A program made the position numbers and the translations under genes. A stretch of 64,000 bases of DNA from CAXXOK01 sp035353615 (GTDB lineage Bacteria > Bacillota > Clostridia > Christensenellales > Aristaeellaceae): contig DAOPZY010000006.1 in the NCBI GenBank assembly GCA_035353615.1, positions 31,139-95,138 of the forward strand, in the 5' to 3' direction. Position 1 is the first letter of the stretch. The number at the start of each line of letters is the position of its first letter. This document shows positions 35,882 to 44,217 of this stretch, piece after piece. The notes under the pieces are model-generated. The model did not search any database and was not told where the DNA came from. It saw only the letters and a program-made list of their open reading frames with translations.

Positions 35882-36925
35882 ATGGCGCAGTTAACAAGGA
35901 GACCGCTTTTTAACCCGCAGGGGGACAGCGATGTTCGCCTGCGGCGCATGGTGGGCGGGAACACCACCAACCTGAACGATTTTAACAACATGAAATACGC
36001 GTGGGCGAAAGATTGGTACCGACAGGCCATGAACAATTTCTGGGTGCCGGAGGAGATTAACATGAACCCGGACATCCGGGATTATCCCCGCCTGCCCAAG
36101 GCGGAACGAACCGCGTATGATAAAATCCTGAGTTTTCTGGTGTTTCTGGATTCGATTCAGACGGCGAACCTGCCGGCGGTCGGCGAGTATGTGACCGCCA
36201 ATGAAGTGAACCTTTGCCTGACCATCCAAAGCTTTCAGGAGTGCGTGCACAGCCAGAGTTACAGCTACATGCTGGACACCATCTGCAGCCCTCTGGAGCG
36301 GGACGAGATTCTCTACCACTGGCGAAACGACGAGCACCTTTTGCGCCGCAACACGTTTATTGGCGAGCAGTACAACGCCCTGCAAACCGATCCGGAACTG
36401 TTTACCCTTCTGAAGGTGATGATGGCGAACTACATTCTGGAAGGAGTATACTTTTACAGCGGGTTCATGTTTTTCTACAACCTGGGCCGCAACGGAAGAA
36501 TGCCCGGCTCGGTACAGGAAATTCGCTACATCAACCGGGACGAAAACACACACCTGTGGCTGTTTCGCAGCATCATTTTGGAATTGAAAAAGGAAGAACC
36601 GCAGCTGTTTACGCCGGAGCGGGAGCAAATTCTCCGCGCCATGATGGAGGAAGGCGTGCGGCAGGAGATTGCGTGGGGCCATTATGTGATTGGGGACGAA
36701 ATTCAGGGTCTTAACCGGCAGATGGTGACGGATTATATTCGCTACCTTGGCAACCTGCGTTGGACCAGTTTGGGTTTTGGCACGCTGTACGAAGGCTGCG
36801 AGCAGGAGCCGGAGAGCATGGCATGGGTGAGCCAGTACGCCAACGCGAACATGGTGAAAACGGATTTCTTTGAGGCGAAAAGCACGGCGTATTCCAAAAG
36901 CACCGCTTTGGTGGACGATCTTTGA
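35882..36925 (+). CDS. nrdB: Ribonucleotide reductase class Ia, radical subunit
   Basis: The 347-residue beta subunit carries the di-metal centre and tyrosyl radical. Ligands appear in order: Asp in FLVFLDSIQTANL, Glu and His in SFQECVHSQSY with the radical tyrosine directly after (HSQSY), Glu in YILEGVYFYSG, and Glu/His in RDENTHLWLF. All are intact, so a standard Fe-Tyr or Mn-type cofactor is possible. The start is probably ATG 35882 (MAQLTRRPLFNPQGD); ATG 35861 is an alternative. It forms the holoenzyme with NrdA. The gene ends 45 bases before a tandem repeat array. Confidence 0.95.
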   Translation: MAQLTRRPLFNPQGDSDVRLRRMVGGNTTNLNDFNNMKYAWAKDWYRQAMNNFWVPEEINMNPDIRDYPRLPKAERTAYDKILSFLVFLDSIQTANLPAVGEYVTANEVNLCLTIQSFQECVHSQSYSYMLDTICSPLERDEILYHWRNDEHLLRRNTFIGEQYNALQTDPELFTLLKVMMANYILEGVYFYSGFMFFYNLGRNGRMPGSVQEIRYINRDENTHLWLFRSIILELKKEEPQLFTPEREQILRAMMEEGVRQEIAWGHYVIGDEIQGLNRQMVTDYIRYLGNLRWTSLGFGTLYEGCEQEPESMAWVSQYANANMVKTDFFEAKSTAYSKSTALVDDL

Positions 36926-36970
36926 GTTTGTTTATAGGTGGGTTCTCGCGTTTGCAGGTTTTGCTATGGC

Positions 36971-37163
36971 GAGGGGATCGATTGGCTTGTTTGGATAACT
37001 GTACAGTGCGCCATGCCGCTCGCCTCATAGCCCTGCGGGCTGTTCGCTCGCTTGGGTTTGCATGCTGCGGCATGGGGCTTTGGGGTTCCACCCCAAGCCC
37101 CGGAAGGGGTTTCACCCCTGCGCCCTGACAAGGGCTTCGCCCTTGACCCTTTTTCGCTGCGGC
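36971..37163 (+). repeat. 193-bp tandem repeat, unit 1
   Basis: The unit runs from GAGGGGATCGATTGGCTTGT to GCTGCGGC and is identical to unit 2. It is packed with stem-loops: CATGCTGCGGCATG, GGGGCTTTGGGGTTCCACCCC with its flanks, AGGGGTTTCACCCCT and CAAGGGC-TTC-GCCCTTG (37129-37145). No coding capacity is convincing. Confidence 0.95.
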
Positions 37164-37356
37164 GAGGGGATCGATTGGCTTGTTTGGATAACTGTACAGT
37201 GCGCCATGCCGCTCGCCTCATAGCCCTGCGGGCTGTTCGCTCGCTTGGGTTTGCATGCTGCGGCATGGGGCTTTGGGGTTCCACCCCAAGCCCCGGAAGG
37301 GGTTTCACCCCTGCGCCCTGACAAGGGCTTCGCCCTTGACCCTTTTTCGCTGCGGC
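37164..37356 (+). repeat. 193-bp tandem repeat, unit 2
   Basis: This is an exact second copy, offset by 193 bases, followed by an 11-base partial third start (37357-37367, GAGGGGATCGG) before the sequence diverges. The array fills the nrdB to ACT-MBL intergenic region. Confidence 0.95.
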
Positions 37357-37399
37357 GAGGGGATCGGCTGCCTGACGCCTCCGGTTTTTACCGGGGGTG

Positions 37400-37427
37400 T
37401 TCCATTTGCCGCCCGATGCGGTATAAT
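37400..37427 (+). promoter_or_regulatory. Promoter for the ACT-MBL gene
   Basis: TATAAT at 37422-37427, with a weak TTCCAT -35 box 16 bases upstream. It lies downstream of the repeat array, so the repeats are not part of the transcript leader. Confidence 0.6.
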
Positions 37428-37463
37428 AAAACCGAGTACCTTGGCAAAGGCGGAGGAATACGC

Positions 37464-38900
37464 GTGAGGAAAACATACGTGACCACCATGCCCGACCATG
37501 TCGGCGCTTTTTTGGAAGCCAGCCGCGCAATCGGCGCGCTGAGCCTGAACATCACCAGAGTCAGCTATAATAAGGCTGTGGATACCCATACCCTTTTCAT
37601 CGAGGCGGAAGGCGCGCCGGATCAGTTGGCTCAGGCGGATGAAAAGCTGACCGAAATCGGCTACCTGCAAAGCGATGGTTCCGAACAGAGCATCGTTTTG
37701 TTGGAGTTCCAACTGCGCGACGTGCCCGGCGGCATTACGGATGTGCTGGAACTGATTCAGAAGTTCAATTTCAACATCTCCTACATGAGCTCGCAGGAAA
37801 ACGGCACCGATTACCAGCGCTTCAAAATGGGGCTTTTTGTGGAAAATCAGGACAGCGTAAACGAGTTTCTCACCCAGGCGGAAAAACTGTGCGCCGTGCG
37901 GGTGATCGATTACAACCACGCGGAAAAGAATTTTGACAACAGCATTTTTTACCGCTCGTTTGCCACGGCGCTTACGCGCAGGATGGACCTGTCCGACACG
38001 GCGCGTCAGGAATTGCTGATCCATGTAAACCTTGCCATGCAGGTGCTGGACGAGCAGGGCCTTTCCCCGTACCGCACGTTTGACAGCATCAGCCGGTTTG
38101 CGGAAATGCTGATGCTGCACCGGGGCGCGATGTTCGCACCGCGAATTTCCACGCACCGGATCACCGAACGCACGCAGATTACCCTCATCGAACCGCCGTG
38201 CGGCAGCAACACCGCCATCATCTGCAGCGGAGAGGAGTATCTGTTTGTGGATACCGGCTATGCCTGCTTTCAGGAGGAGATGCTGCCGATTTTCCGCCGG
38301 CTGGTGCCGGGTTTTGACGATCGGCCCCGGCACGCGCTCATTACCCATGCCGATGTGGATCACTGCGGCCTGCTGCCCCTGTTTGATACGGTGGCCATGA
38401 GCCAAAAAAGCAGGGACTGCCTCAGCGCCGAATATGAGGGGCAAGACGGATACCGCGAGCGCAACCCTTTGCACCGCCCTTATATCAAAATCTGCAAAAC
38501 GCTCACCGGTTATCAACCCCTCCCGCCGGACCGCGCGCGCGTGATCTGCGGGGATTCGCAACCCCTGCGCCAACCGCTCGCGCCAGTTGGATACTACGAA
38601 TTTGGCGAGTTGCGCTTTGAGCTGTACGAAGGGCAGGGCGGTCACCTGCCCGGGGAGATTGTGCTGATCGACTATACGCATAAAATCGCGTTTACCGGCG
38701 ACATTTACGTTAACCTGAAGGATATGACGGCGGAACAGGCCGCCTACAACCAATACGCGCCCATCCTGATGACCTCCGTGGATACCGATCCGGAACTTTG
38801 CGCGGCGGAACGCGCGGAGATCATCCAGCGCTTAGGCGTAGGGGAGTGGCGCATCTTTGGCGCGCACGGCATGAAGAAGGATTACCGTGTGCACGCGTAA
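37464..38900 (+). CDS. Tandem-ACT domain protein with metallo-beta-lactamase fold
   Basis: The 478-residue protein starts with two ACT-like regulatory modules, the first from VRKTYVTTMPDHVGAFLEA and the second from LLEFQLRDVPGGITDVLELI. A helical linker then leads to a metallo-beta-lactamase-fold hydrolase (about 230-478). Metal residues are H295-A-D297-V-D299-H300 (an Asp replaces the second His of HxHxDH), H394 (GGHLPGEI), D413 (TGDIY) and H468 (GAHG). ACT domains usually sense amino acids, so an amino-acid-gated hydrolase is a reasonable guess. GTG 37464 has GGAGG 9 bases upstream; the upstream extension to 37245 only reads through the repeat. Confidence 0.85.
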   Translation: MRKTYVTTMPDHVGAFLEASRAIGALSLNITRVSYNKAVDTHTLFIEAEGAPDQLAQADEKLTEIGYLQSDGSEQSIVLLEFQLRDVPGGITDVLELIQKFNFNISYMSSQENGTDYQRFKMGLFVENQDSVNEFLTQAEKLCAVRVIDYNHAEKNFDNSIFYRSFATALTRRMDLSDTARQELLIHVNLAMQVLDEQGLSPYRTFDSISRFAEMLMLHRGAMFAPRISTHRITERTQITLIEPPCGSNTAIICSGEEYLFVDTGYACFQEEMLPIFRRLVPGFDDRPRHALITHADVDHCGLLPLFDTVAMSQKSRDCLSAEYEGQDGYRERNPLHRPYIKICKTLTGYQPLPPDRARVICGDSQPLRQPLAPVGYYEFGELRFELYEGQGGHLPGEIVLIDYTHKIAFTGDIYVNLKDMTAEQAAYNQYAPILMTSVDTDPELCAAERAEIIQRLGVGEWRIFGAHGMKKDYRVHA

Positions 38901-38954
38901 CCCGCCCTGTTTAGGAGAGGGTGAGCAACGCCCGACCGGAAAGGAGAACAAATC

Positions 38955-39503
38955 ATGAATACCATGGAAGCGATTCTGGCCCGCGCCAGTTACCGGGGGT
39001 TGTACCTGAAAGAACCGGTGCCGCGCGCCGATCTGGAAACGATTCTTCAGGCGGGGCTGAGCGCGCCTTCCGGTTGCAACCGTCAAACCACAAGCCTGAT
39101 TGGGGTGGATGATCCGGAACTGCTCCGGCGGCTGTTTGGCGTGCTGGGGCATTGCGTGGGGGACACCGCGCCCGCGATGGTTTGCGTGCTGGCCAAGCGC
39201 CTGATCGCGTACCGTGACCGCAGCTTTTGGGTGCAGGATTATTCCGCCGCCATCCAAAACATGCTGCTGGCCGCGGTTGAGCTAGGCTATGCGAGCTGCT
39301 GGGTGGAAGGGTATGTGACCGACGCCGACCAACTGGGCCGCCAAATGGCGGATATCCTTGGCGTGCCGGAGGATACCGAGCTGGTGTGTTACCTGCCGGT
39401 TGGCCGCGCCGCCGAGCCTGTGAAACGCGCCGTGAAAAAACCGGCTGACCAGCGCGCGTGGCTGAATGGGTTTGGGAAGCGCCCGAGCGGGGATCCGGCT
39501 TAA
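38955..39503 (+). CDS. Nitroreductase-family flavoprotein
   Basis: The 182-residue protein is a short nitroreductase. RASYRGLYLKEPVPRADLE (about 10-28) and APSGCNRQTTS (about 37) are the N-terminal FMN-contact segments. YSAAIQNMLLAAVELGYASCW forms the central helix typical of the family, followed by LGVPEDTELVCYLPVG. Such enzymes use FMN and NAD(P)H to reduce nitro compounds, quinones or flavin-like substrates. The natural substrate is not predictable. The start ATG 38955 has AAGGAG 9 bases upstream. Confidence 0.9.
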   Translation: MNTMEAILARASYRGLYLKEPVPRADLETILQAGLSAPSGCNRQTTSLIGVDDPELLRRLFGVLGHCVGDTAPAMVCVLAKRLIAYRDRSFWVQDYSAAIQNMLLAAVELGYASCWVEGYVTDADQLGRQMADILGVPEDTELVCYLPVGRAAEPVKRAVKKPADQRAWLNGFGKRPSGDPA

Positions 39504-39565
39504 CCCCAAGGCAGGCAGTCGGAACCCGCGCCGCCGCCTGCGGAGCATGAAATCGGCCCGAAAGC

Positions 39566-39594
39566 TTTTCATTTGCGCGGGGATGTGGTATAAT
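39566..39594 (+). promoter_or_regulatory. Promoter of the yicC-coaBC operon
   Basis: TTTTCA (39566-39571), 17 bases, TATAAT (39589-39594) with an extended -10 TGG. Confidence 0.75.
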
Positions 39595-39642
39595 CAAAGG
39601 TAACCCCATAGGGAAATGTTGTAAGCGGAGGGATGAACGTCC

Positions 39643-40515
39643 ATGCTCAGCATGACGGGATACGGACGCAGCCATGTCAGCCGCGACGGACGCGACCTGC
39701 TCATGGAGCTGAAAACGGTCAACCACCGCTTTTTGGATGTGAGTTTGCGGCTACCCAAGCCGCTGGCCTTTCTGGAGGAACCGTTGCGCGCCCGTATCGG
39801 CGCCGGCCAACTGAAGCGCGGGCACATTGACGTGGCCGTGGTGTATCAGAACAAACGGCCGGACGCGAACACCATTGCCATTGATCGGAGTCTGCTGCTC
39901 CAATGCGCGGCGGAAACGTGCGCCATAGCGGAGGAACTGGGGCAGGCGAGTTTGTCTGTGGCGGAGCTGATTCAGCTGAGCGGCGCGCTGAGCGTAACGC
40001 AGGCGGATGAGGACGCGGATGCCGTGACCGACCTCGCGCTGGTTGCCTACGATGAGGCGATGGCGCAATTGCAGACGATGCGCGAACGGGAAGGGCTGGC
40101 GCTGGCCGCCGACCTGGCGCAGAACCTGACGCTTACGGAAAGGCTGGTCGCGCAGGTGGCGGTGCGCGCCCCGGCGGTACCCAAGGCATACCACGAGCGG
40201 CTGAACGCTCGGCTTGCGGAATGGAACGTGCCGGCGGTAGACCCGCAGCGACTGGCGCAGGAGGTCGCGGTGCTGGCCGATAAATGCGCCATTGATGAGG
40301 AGCTATCCCGCCTGCGGAGCCATTTTTCGCAGTTCCGCGAGTGTATTGCCGAGCCGGGCGAGGTGGGCCGCAGAATGGATTTTTTGCTTCAGGAAATGAA
40401 CCGCGAGGCAAACACCATCGGTTCCAAAGCATCGGACGCGGAAATTGCCCAGTATGTTGTGGAAATCAAGTGTCTGCTGGAAAAACTTCGGGAGCAGGTC
40501 CAGAACGCCGTTTGA
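39643..40515 (+). CDS. yicC: YicC family endoribonuclease/RNase adaptor
   Basis: The 290-residue YicC/YloC protein begins with the family signature MLSMTGYGRSHVSRDGRDL and ELKTVNHRFLDVSLRLPKPL. It ends with the DUF1732 helical segment (GRRMDFLLQEMNREANTIGS, ...IKCLLEKLREQVQNAV). YicC members are metal-dependent endoribonucleases or RNase adaptors. It heads the conserved Bacillota cluster yicC-remA-gmk-rpoZ-coaBC. The next start lies 13 bases downstream. Confidence 0.95.
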   Translation: MLSMTGYGRSHVSRDGRDLLMELKTVNHRFLDVSLRLPKPLAFLEEPLRARIGAGQLKRGHIDVAVVYQNKRPDANTIAIDRSLLLQCAAETCAIAEELGQASLSVAELIQLSGALSVTQADEDADAVTDLALVAYDEAMAQLQTMREREGLALAADLAQNLTLTERLVAQVAVRAPAVPKAYHERLNARLAEWNVPAVDPQRLAQEVAVLADKCAIDEELSRLRSHFSQFRECIAEPGEVGRRMDFLLQEMNREANTIGSKASDAEIAQYVVEIKCLLEKLREQVQNAV

Positions 40516-40528
40516 TGGGAGGGCTTGG

Positions 40529-40798
40529 ATGAAGCTGATTAACATCGGGTTTGGCAACATGATCGCCGCCGAACGAATTGTGGCGGTGGTCAGCCCGGAC
40601 AGCGCGCCTGTCAAGCGCCTTGTGCAGGAAGCCCGCGACGCCAAGCGCATTGTGGACGCGACGCAGGGCCGGCGCACCCGGGCGGTTATCATAACCGACA
40701 GCGATCATGTGGTGCTCTCCGCCATCCAGCCTGAAACCGTAGCCAGCCGCACCGGCGGGCGCGAACTCGCGGCGCAAACGGAAGAAAAGGAGATCTAG
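40529..40798 (+). CDS. remA: RemA family regulator (DUF370)
   Basis: The 89-residue protein begins MKLINIGFGNMIAAERIVAV and contains RDAKRIVDATQGRRTRAVII, a near-perfect RemA signature. RemA is a DNA-binding regulator that forms ring oligomers and controls matrix and osmoprotection genes in Bacillus. In Clostridia the role is less known. ATG 40529 has GGGAGGG 8 bases upstream. It lies 1 base before gmk. Confidence 0.95.
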   Translation: MKLINIGFGNMIAAERIVAVVSPDSAPVKRLVQEARDAKRIVDATQGRRTRAVIITDSDHVVLSAIQPETVASRTGGRELAAQTEEKEI

Positions 40799-40799
40799 C

Positions 40800-41411
40800 A
40801 TGGGTGTAGTCGTCAAACGATTGGGAATGTTGCTGATTATTTCCGGACCATCGGGAACCGGCAAAGGCACGCTGGTCAAAAAACTGATGGAAAGCGATCC
40901 GAGCTTCGGCTTCTCCTGCAGCGTAACCACAAGGGCAGCCAGACCCGGCGAAATCAACGGGGTACATTACCACTTCATCGACGATGCGGAATACGACCGG
41001 ATGCTTGCCAACGACGAGTTTCTGGAACACGCCACCGTGCACGGGCACCGGTACGGCACCCCCAAAAAGCAGGTGGAAACCTTGCTCAGCACCGGCAAAA
41101 ACGTTCTTCTGGACATTGATCCGCAGGGCGCGCTGAGCATTATGAGCCATGTGCAGGATTATGTGAGCATTTTTATCCTGCCGCCGAGCTTCAGCGCGCT
41201 TCGGGTACGGCTGCATACCCGCAACACGGACGACCCGGTTGAGATTGAACGCCGCCTGCGCAACGCGCGCAAGGAGGTGCTCAACATCGGCAAATATCAG
41301 TACGCTGTGATTAACGATGATCTGGACCTTGCGTTTTCGCAGTTGCAGAGCATTGTGAATGCCGAAAAACAGCGCACGAACCGTTTTTTTCCCATCATAC
41401 TCGAGGATTGA
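40800..41411 (+). CDS. gmk: Guanylate kinase
   Basis: The 203-residue enzyme phosphorylates GMP to GDP with ATP. The P-loop GPSGTGKGT is at residues 16-24. GMP-binding features TTRAARPGEINGVHYHFI, EFLEHATVHGHRYGTP and LDIDPQGAL follow in the expected order. The start ATG 40800 has AAGGAG 8 bases upstream, inside the end of remA. Confidence 0.97.
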   Translation: MGVVVKRLGMLLIISGPSGTGKGTLVKKLMESDPSFGFSCSVTTRAARPGEINGVHYHFIDDAEYDRMLANDEFLEHATVHGHRYGTPKKQVETLLSTGKNVLLDIDPQGALSIMSHVQDYVSIFILPPSFSALRVRLHTRNTDDPVEIERRLRNARKEVLNIGKYQYAVINDDLDLAFSQLQSIVNAEKQRTNRFFPIILED

Positions 41412-41423
41412 GGAGGAACGACC

Positions 41424-41636
41424 ATGGCCATTGTGAATCCGACGATTGTTGAACTTTCCGAAAAGGTGGACTGCCGTTATACGCTGGTGGTGGAGGCGAG
41501 CAAGCGCGCCCGTCAGCTGCTGGCCGGCGCCCAGCCCATGATTGACGCAAAGGATATGAAGCCGCTGAAGCTGGCGGTGGAGGAGATCAATCGTGGTCTG
41601 CTGACCTATTCCCGCGACCCCGACATGGAGGAGTAA
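41424..41636 (+). CDS. rpoZ: RNA polymerase omega subunit
   Basis: The 70-residue omega subunit has VDCRYTLVVEASKRARQL (the conserved helix) and MKPLKLAVEEINRGLL. It stabilises assembly of RNA polymerase beta'. It sits between gmk and coaBC as usual in Bacillota. A GAGGAGG site precedes ATG 41424. Confidence 0.95.
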   Translation: MAIVNPTIVELSEKVDCRYTLVVEASKRARQLLAGAQPMIDAKDMKPLKLAVEEINRGLLTYSRDPDMEE

Positions 41637-42836
41637 GTGAACGCAAACATCGTTGTGGGCGTAACTGGCGGCATCGCGGCCTATAAGGCCGTGGAGCTGG
41701 TGTCGCGCCTGCGCAAACTGGGCGCGGGCGTGGATGTGATTATGACGCGCAACGCCATGGAGTTTGTAACGCCGCTCACGTTTGAAACCGTCAGCCACAA
41801 CCCCGTAACAACGGATACGTTTGTGCGGGAACGCAGCTGGGAGGTCGGCCATGTCGCGCTCGCGCACAAGGCCGATCTTTTTGTGGTTGCGCCCGCAACC
41901 GCAAACCTGATGGCGAAAATGGCCTGCGGCCTGGCGGACGACATGCTCACCACCACGCTGCTCGCAACCAAAGCGCCCATCTTGCTCGCGCCTGCCATGA
42001 ACACCGGTATGTGGACGGCCGAGGCAACCCAGCGCAACCTGCAAACGCTGATCGCGCGCGGCGTGCATACCGTCGGCCCGGGCAGCGGCCTGCTGGCGTG
42101 CGGCGACGTGGGCGAAGGGCGCATGAGCGAGCCGGAGGAGATTGTCCGTGAGGCGGAGCGGCTGCTTTTCATGAAGCATGACATGGAAGGGCTTCATGTG
42201 CTGGTGACGGCAGGCCCAACGCGCGAACGCATCGATCCGGTGCGCTATATCAGCAACGATTCCTCCGGCAAAATGGGGTACGCCATCGCACAGGCCGCGC
42301 AGGCCCGCGGCGCGGCCGTTACGCTGGTTTCCGGCCCCACGGCGCTGCCTGCCCCAGCCGGGGTTACGGTGGTGCCGGTGCAGACCACGCTTGATTTGTA
42401 CCATGCCATGCTGGATTTATGCGAGGCGCAGGACCTGGTGATTCAGGCGGCAGCCCCGGCGGATTACCGCTGCGCGGCTCCGAGCGACCAGAAGCTTAAA
42501 AAGCAGAACGGACAGCCGCTCACGCTGGAAATGATCGAGAACCCGGACGTTGCCATGGCGGTGGCGCAGCGGCGCAAGCCGGGGCAAACGTTGATCGGCT
42601 TTGCGGCGGAAACCAATGATACGCTGGCAAACGCGCGCGCCAAGCTAAACAAGAAGGGCTTGGATATGATCGTCGCCAACGATGTAACCCAACCCGGCGC
42701 TGGCTTTTCGGTGGATACCAACATTGCGACGCTGATAACGGCCGAGGGAGAAACCGCCTACCCGCTCATGGATAAGCGGGCGTTGGCGGATCATATCTTA
42801 AACGCCGCGTTGGCGCTGCGGCAGAAAGCCCGCTGA
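41637..42836 (+). CDS. coaBC: Bifunctional phosphopantothenoylcysteine decarboxylase/synthetase
   Basis: The 399-residue CoaBC makes 4'-phosphopantetheine for coenzyme A in two steps. The N-terminal CoaC flavoprotein domain starts IVVGVTGGIAAYKAVELVSR and has the catalytic histidine in VGHVALAH, plus PAMNTGMW and LACGDVGEGRM. The C-terminal CoaB domain (from about residue 185) has TAGPTRERIDPVRYISN and KLKKQ. GTG 41637 follows the rpoZ stop directly, with GGAGGAG immediately upstream. Confidence 0.97.
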   Translation: MNANIVVGVTGGIAAYKAVELVSRLRKLGAGVDVIMTRNAMEFVTPLTFETVSHNPVTTDTFVRERSWEVGHVALAHKADLFVVAPATANLMAKMACGLADDMLTTTLLATKAPILLAPAMNTGMWTAEATQRNLQTLIARGVHTVGPGSGLLACGDVGEGRMSEPEEIVREAERLLFMKHDMEGLHVLVTAGPTRERIDPVRYISNDSSGKMGYAIAQAAQARGAAVTLVSGPTALPAPAGVTVVPVQTTLDLYHAMLDLCEAQDLVIQAAAPADYRCAAPSDQKLKKQNGQPLTLEMIENPDVAMAVAQRRKPGQTLIGFAAETNDTLANARAKLNKKGLDMIVANDVTQPGAGFSVDTNIATLITAEGETAYPLMDKRALADHILNAALALRQKAR

Positions 42837-43020
42837 CAGCCGCGAACAGGCCTCTGCCGGGCGGCCTCATACGGGCAGGAATATTGCGTCAGGCCGTCTG
42901 GGAACCGCGCGTTTGGGGGTGTCAAGGCTCATTTTCGAGCCATCCGGACGGGGCGGCGGATGCCTGAAAAGGTCGCTGCCTTCCCATGCAAGTTTTTTGG
43001 CGGATTTGCGTAAATTGTTC

Positions 43021-43049
43021 TTGACAAAACGAGTCAGGGAGGTTATGAT
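43021..43049 (+). promoter_or_regulatory. Promoter of the tRNA cluster
   Basis: TTGACA (43021-43026), 17-base spacer, TATGAT (43044-43049), about 60 bases before the first tRNA. Confidence 0.88.
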
Positions 43050-43110
43050 ATATCACGTCGCCGCGCTGGAAAACCTGCGGCCAGTGAACAGCGGTGCCCG
43101 GATTGACCAA

Positions 43111-43186
43111 GGGAGCATAGCTCAGTTGGGAGAGCATCTGCCTTACAAGCAGAGGGTCACAGGTTCGAGCCCTGTTGTTCCCACCA
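43111..43186 (+). tRNA. tRNA-Val (anticodon TAC)
   Basis: Cloverleaf with acceptor GGGAGCA/TGTTCCC, D-arm AGCTCAGTTGGGAGAGC, anticodon loop CTTACAA and T-arm AGGTTCGAGCCCT. CCA is encoded at 43184-43186. Confidence 0.96.
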
Positions 43187-43194
43187 ATCCATAT

Positions 43195-43271
43195 GGCCAA
43201 GTAGTTCAGTTGGTTAGAATGCCAGCCTGTCACGCTGGAGGTCGAGGGTTCGAGCCCCTTCTTGGTCGCCA
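43195..43271 (+). tRNA. tRNA-Asp (anticodon GTC)
   Basis: Acceptor GGCCAAG/CTTGGTC, anticodon stem-loop CCAGC-CTGTCAC-GCTGG, GGGTTCGAGCCCC T-arm, discriminator G as expected for Asp, and encoded CCA. Confidence 0.96.
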
Positions 43272-43276
43272 TTTTT

Positions 43277-43352
43277 GCCTTGGTAGCTCAGTCGGTAGAG
43301 CAGGAGACTGAAAATCTCCGTGTCGGTGGTTCAATTCCGCCCCAAGGCACCA
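43277..43352 (+). tRNA. tRNA-Phe (anticodon GAA)
   Basis: Acceptor GCCTTGG/CCAAGGC, anticodon stem-loop GGAGA-CTGAAAA-TCTCC, GGTTCAATTCC T-arm, encoded CCA. Confidence 0.96.
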
Positions 43353-43358
43353 TAGTGT

Positions 43359-43433
43359 GCGGTAGTAGCTCAGTGGTAGAGTGCCACCTTGCCAAGGTGG
43401 ATGTCGCGAGTCCGAATCTCGTCTACCGCTCCA
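43359..43433 (+). tRNA. tRNA-Gly (anticodon GCC)
   Basis: Acceptor GCGGTAG/CTACCGC, anticodon stem-loop CCACC-TTGCCAA-GGTGG, T-arm GAGTCCGAATCTC (AGTCCGAATCT loop), discriminator T, encoded CCA. Confidence 0.96.
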
Positions 43434-43438
43434 CACTC

Positions 43439-43513
43439 GGTGCCATAGCCAAGCGGTAAGGCGAAGGTCTGCAAAACCTTTATTCCCCGGTTCGAATCCG
43501 GGTGGCACCTCCA
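43439..43513 (+). tRNA. tRNA-Cys (anticodon GCA)
   Basis: Acceptor GGTGCCA/TGGCACC, anticodon stem-loop AAGGT-CTGCAAA-ACCTT, T-arm CCGGTTCGAATCCGG, discriminator T as expected for Cys, encoded CCA. Confidence 0.96.
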
Positions 43514-43541
43514 AATGGCTAACCCCTGCAAGGTCGGCACT

Positions 43542-43575
43542 AAAAAGCCCTTCTTCCATGCGAGAAGGGCTTTTT
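43542..43575. terminator. Terminator of the tRNA cluster
   Basis: AAAAAGCCCTTCT / AGAAGGGCTTTTT with an 8-base loop: a classic symmetric terminator. Confidence 0.95.
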
Positions 43576-43637
43576 GCTATTCTCAGATGCTTCGGGCGCC
43601 GATTGGCGAATCACGTTTCAGGCCAAGGCAACCCGGC

Positions 43638-43666
43638 TGGCGCGAAAACCCGCGCTATGCTATAAT
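43638..43666 (+). promoter_or_regulatory. Extended -10 promoter of the cupin gene
   Basis: TGC-TATAAT (-10 at 43661-43666) with a poor -35 box (TGGCGC). The extended -10 probably compensates. Confidence 0.6.
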
Positions 43667-43802
43667 CGGATTCGGAAAAATGTTGCGACCGGAAAATTGC
43701 ATCGGCACAGCGAAGGCGCGGCCTTTTTCTGCGCATTGCGGCACAGGACGCAGGCCGACGGCGATTGGAAAGCATCGCGGAGAAGGAAAGGATGATATTC
43801 GG

Positions 43803-44180
43803 ATGAAAAAGGTGAACCTGTTCGAGTTGGAAGGTATGGAATTTCCGGCAGGTCGGCGCACGCGCGTAATCCTTGGCGAAAACGGCGCTATCAACGGAGA
43901 CTATTTCTGTCAGGGATATGTGGTGATTTACCCTAACGGCTCGGTGCCGCTGCACGAACACATAACGGTGGAATCCTACACTATTTTACAGGGCACAGGC
44001 GAAATGACGGTCGATGGGGAAACCCAACCCGTAAAACCCGGCGACGTGGTGTACATGGAAAGCGGGAAGCCCCACAGTCTGAAAAATACCGGCGATACCG
44101 ACATGCACATGATGTTTGTGTACGCGCCTAAAATGATTGTGGATCACTGGGCGCAGGAAAGCAACGGCACCCTGAAATAG
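43803..44180 (+). CDS. Cupin-domain protein
   Basis: The 125-residue single cupin has PLHEHITVESYTILQG (HxH...E metal ligands) and VYMESGKPHSLKNTG (distal His) on a small beta-barrel. Such proteins bind Mn, Zn or Fe and act as isomerases, dioxygenases or sugar/acid-binding proteins. It comes just before the catabolic region and may use the same substrate, but has its own promoter. Start ATG 43803; the nearest SD (AAAGGA) is about 11 bases away, so translation may be modest. The specific reaction is unknown. Confidence 0.85.
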   Translation: MKKVNLFELEGMEFPAGRRTRVILGENGAINGDYFCQGYVVIYPNGSVPLHEHITVESYTILQGTGEMTVDGETQPVKPGDVVYMESGKPHSLKNTGDTDMHMMFVYAPKMIVDHWAQESNGTLK

Positions 44181-44217
44181 GAGGGGGGGCAACGCGCGAA
44201 AACCTGTGAAACCATAC

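Noticed and set aside
37052..37463. N-terminal extension of the ACT-MBL protein and a second short protein starting in the repeats
   Set aside because: Both come from identical repeat sequence with start codons exactly 193 bases apart. The real start is GTG 37464 with a GGAGG site and a downstream promoter.
43081..43665. Short protein frames across the tRNA genes
   Set aside because: They only translate tRNA sequences in several frames; the cloverleaf structures are complete.
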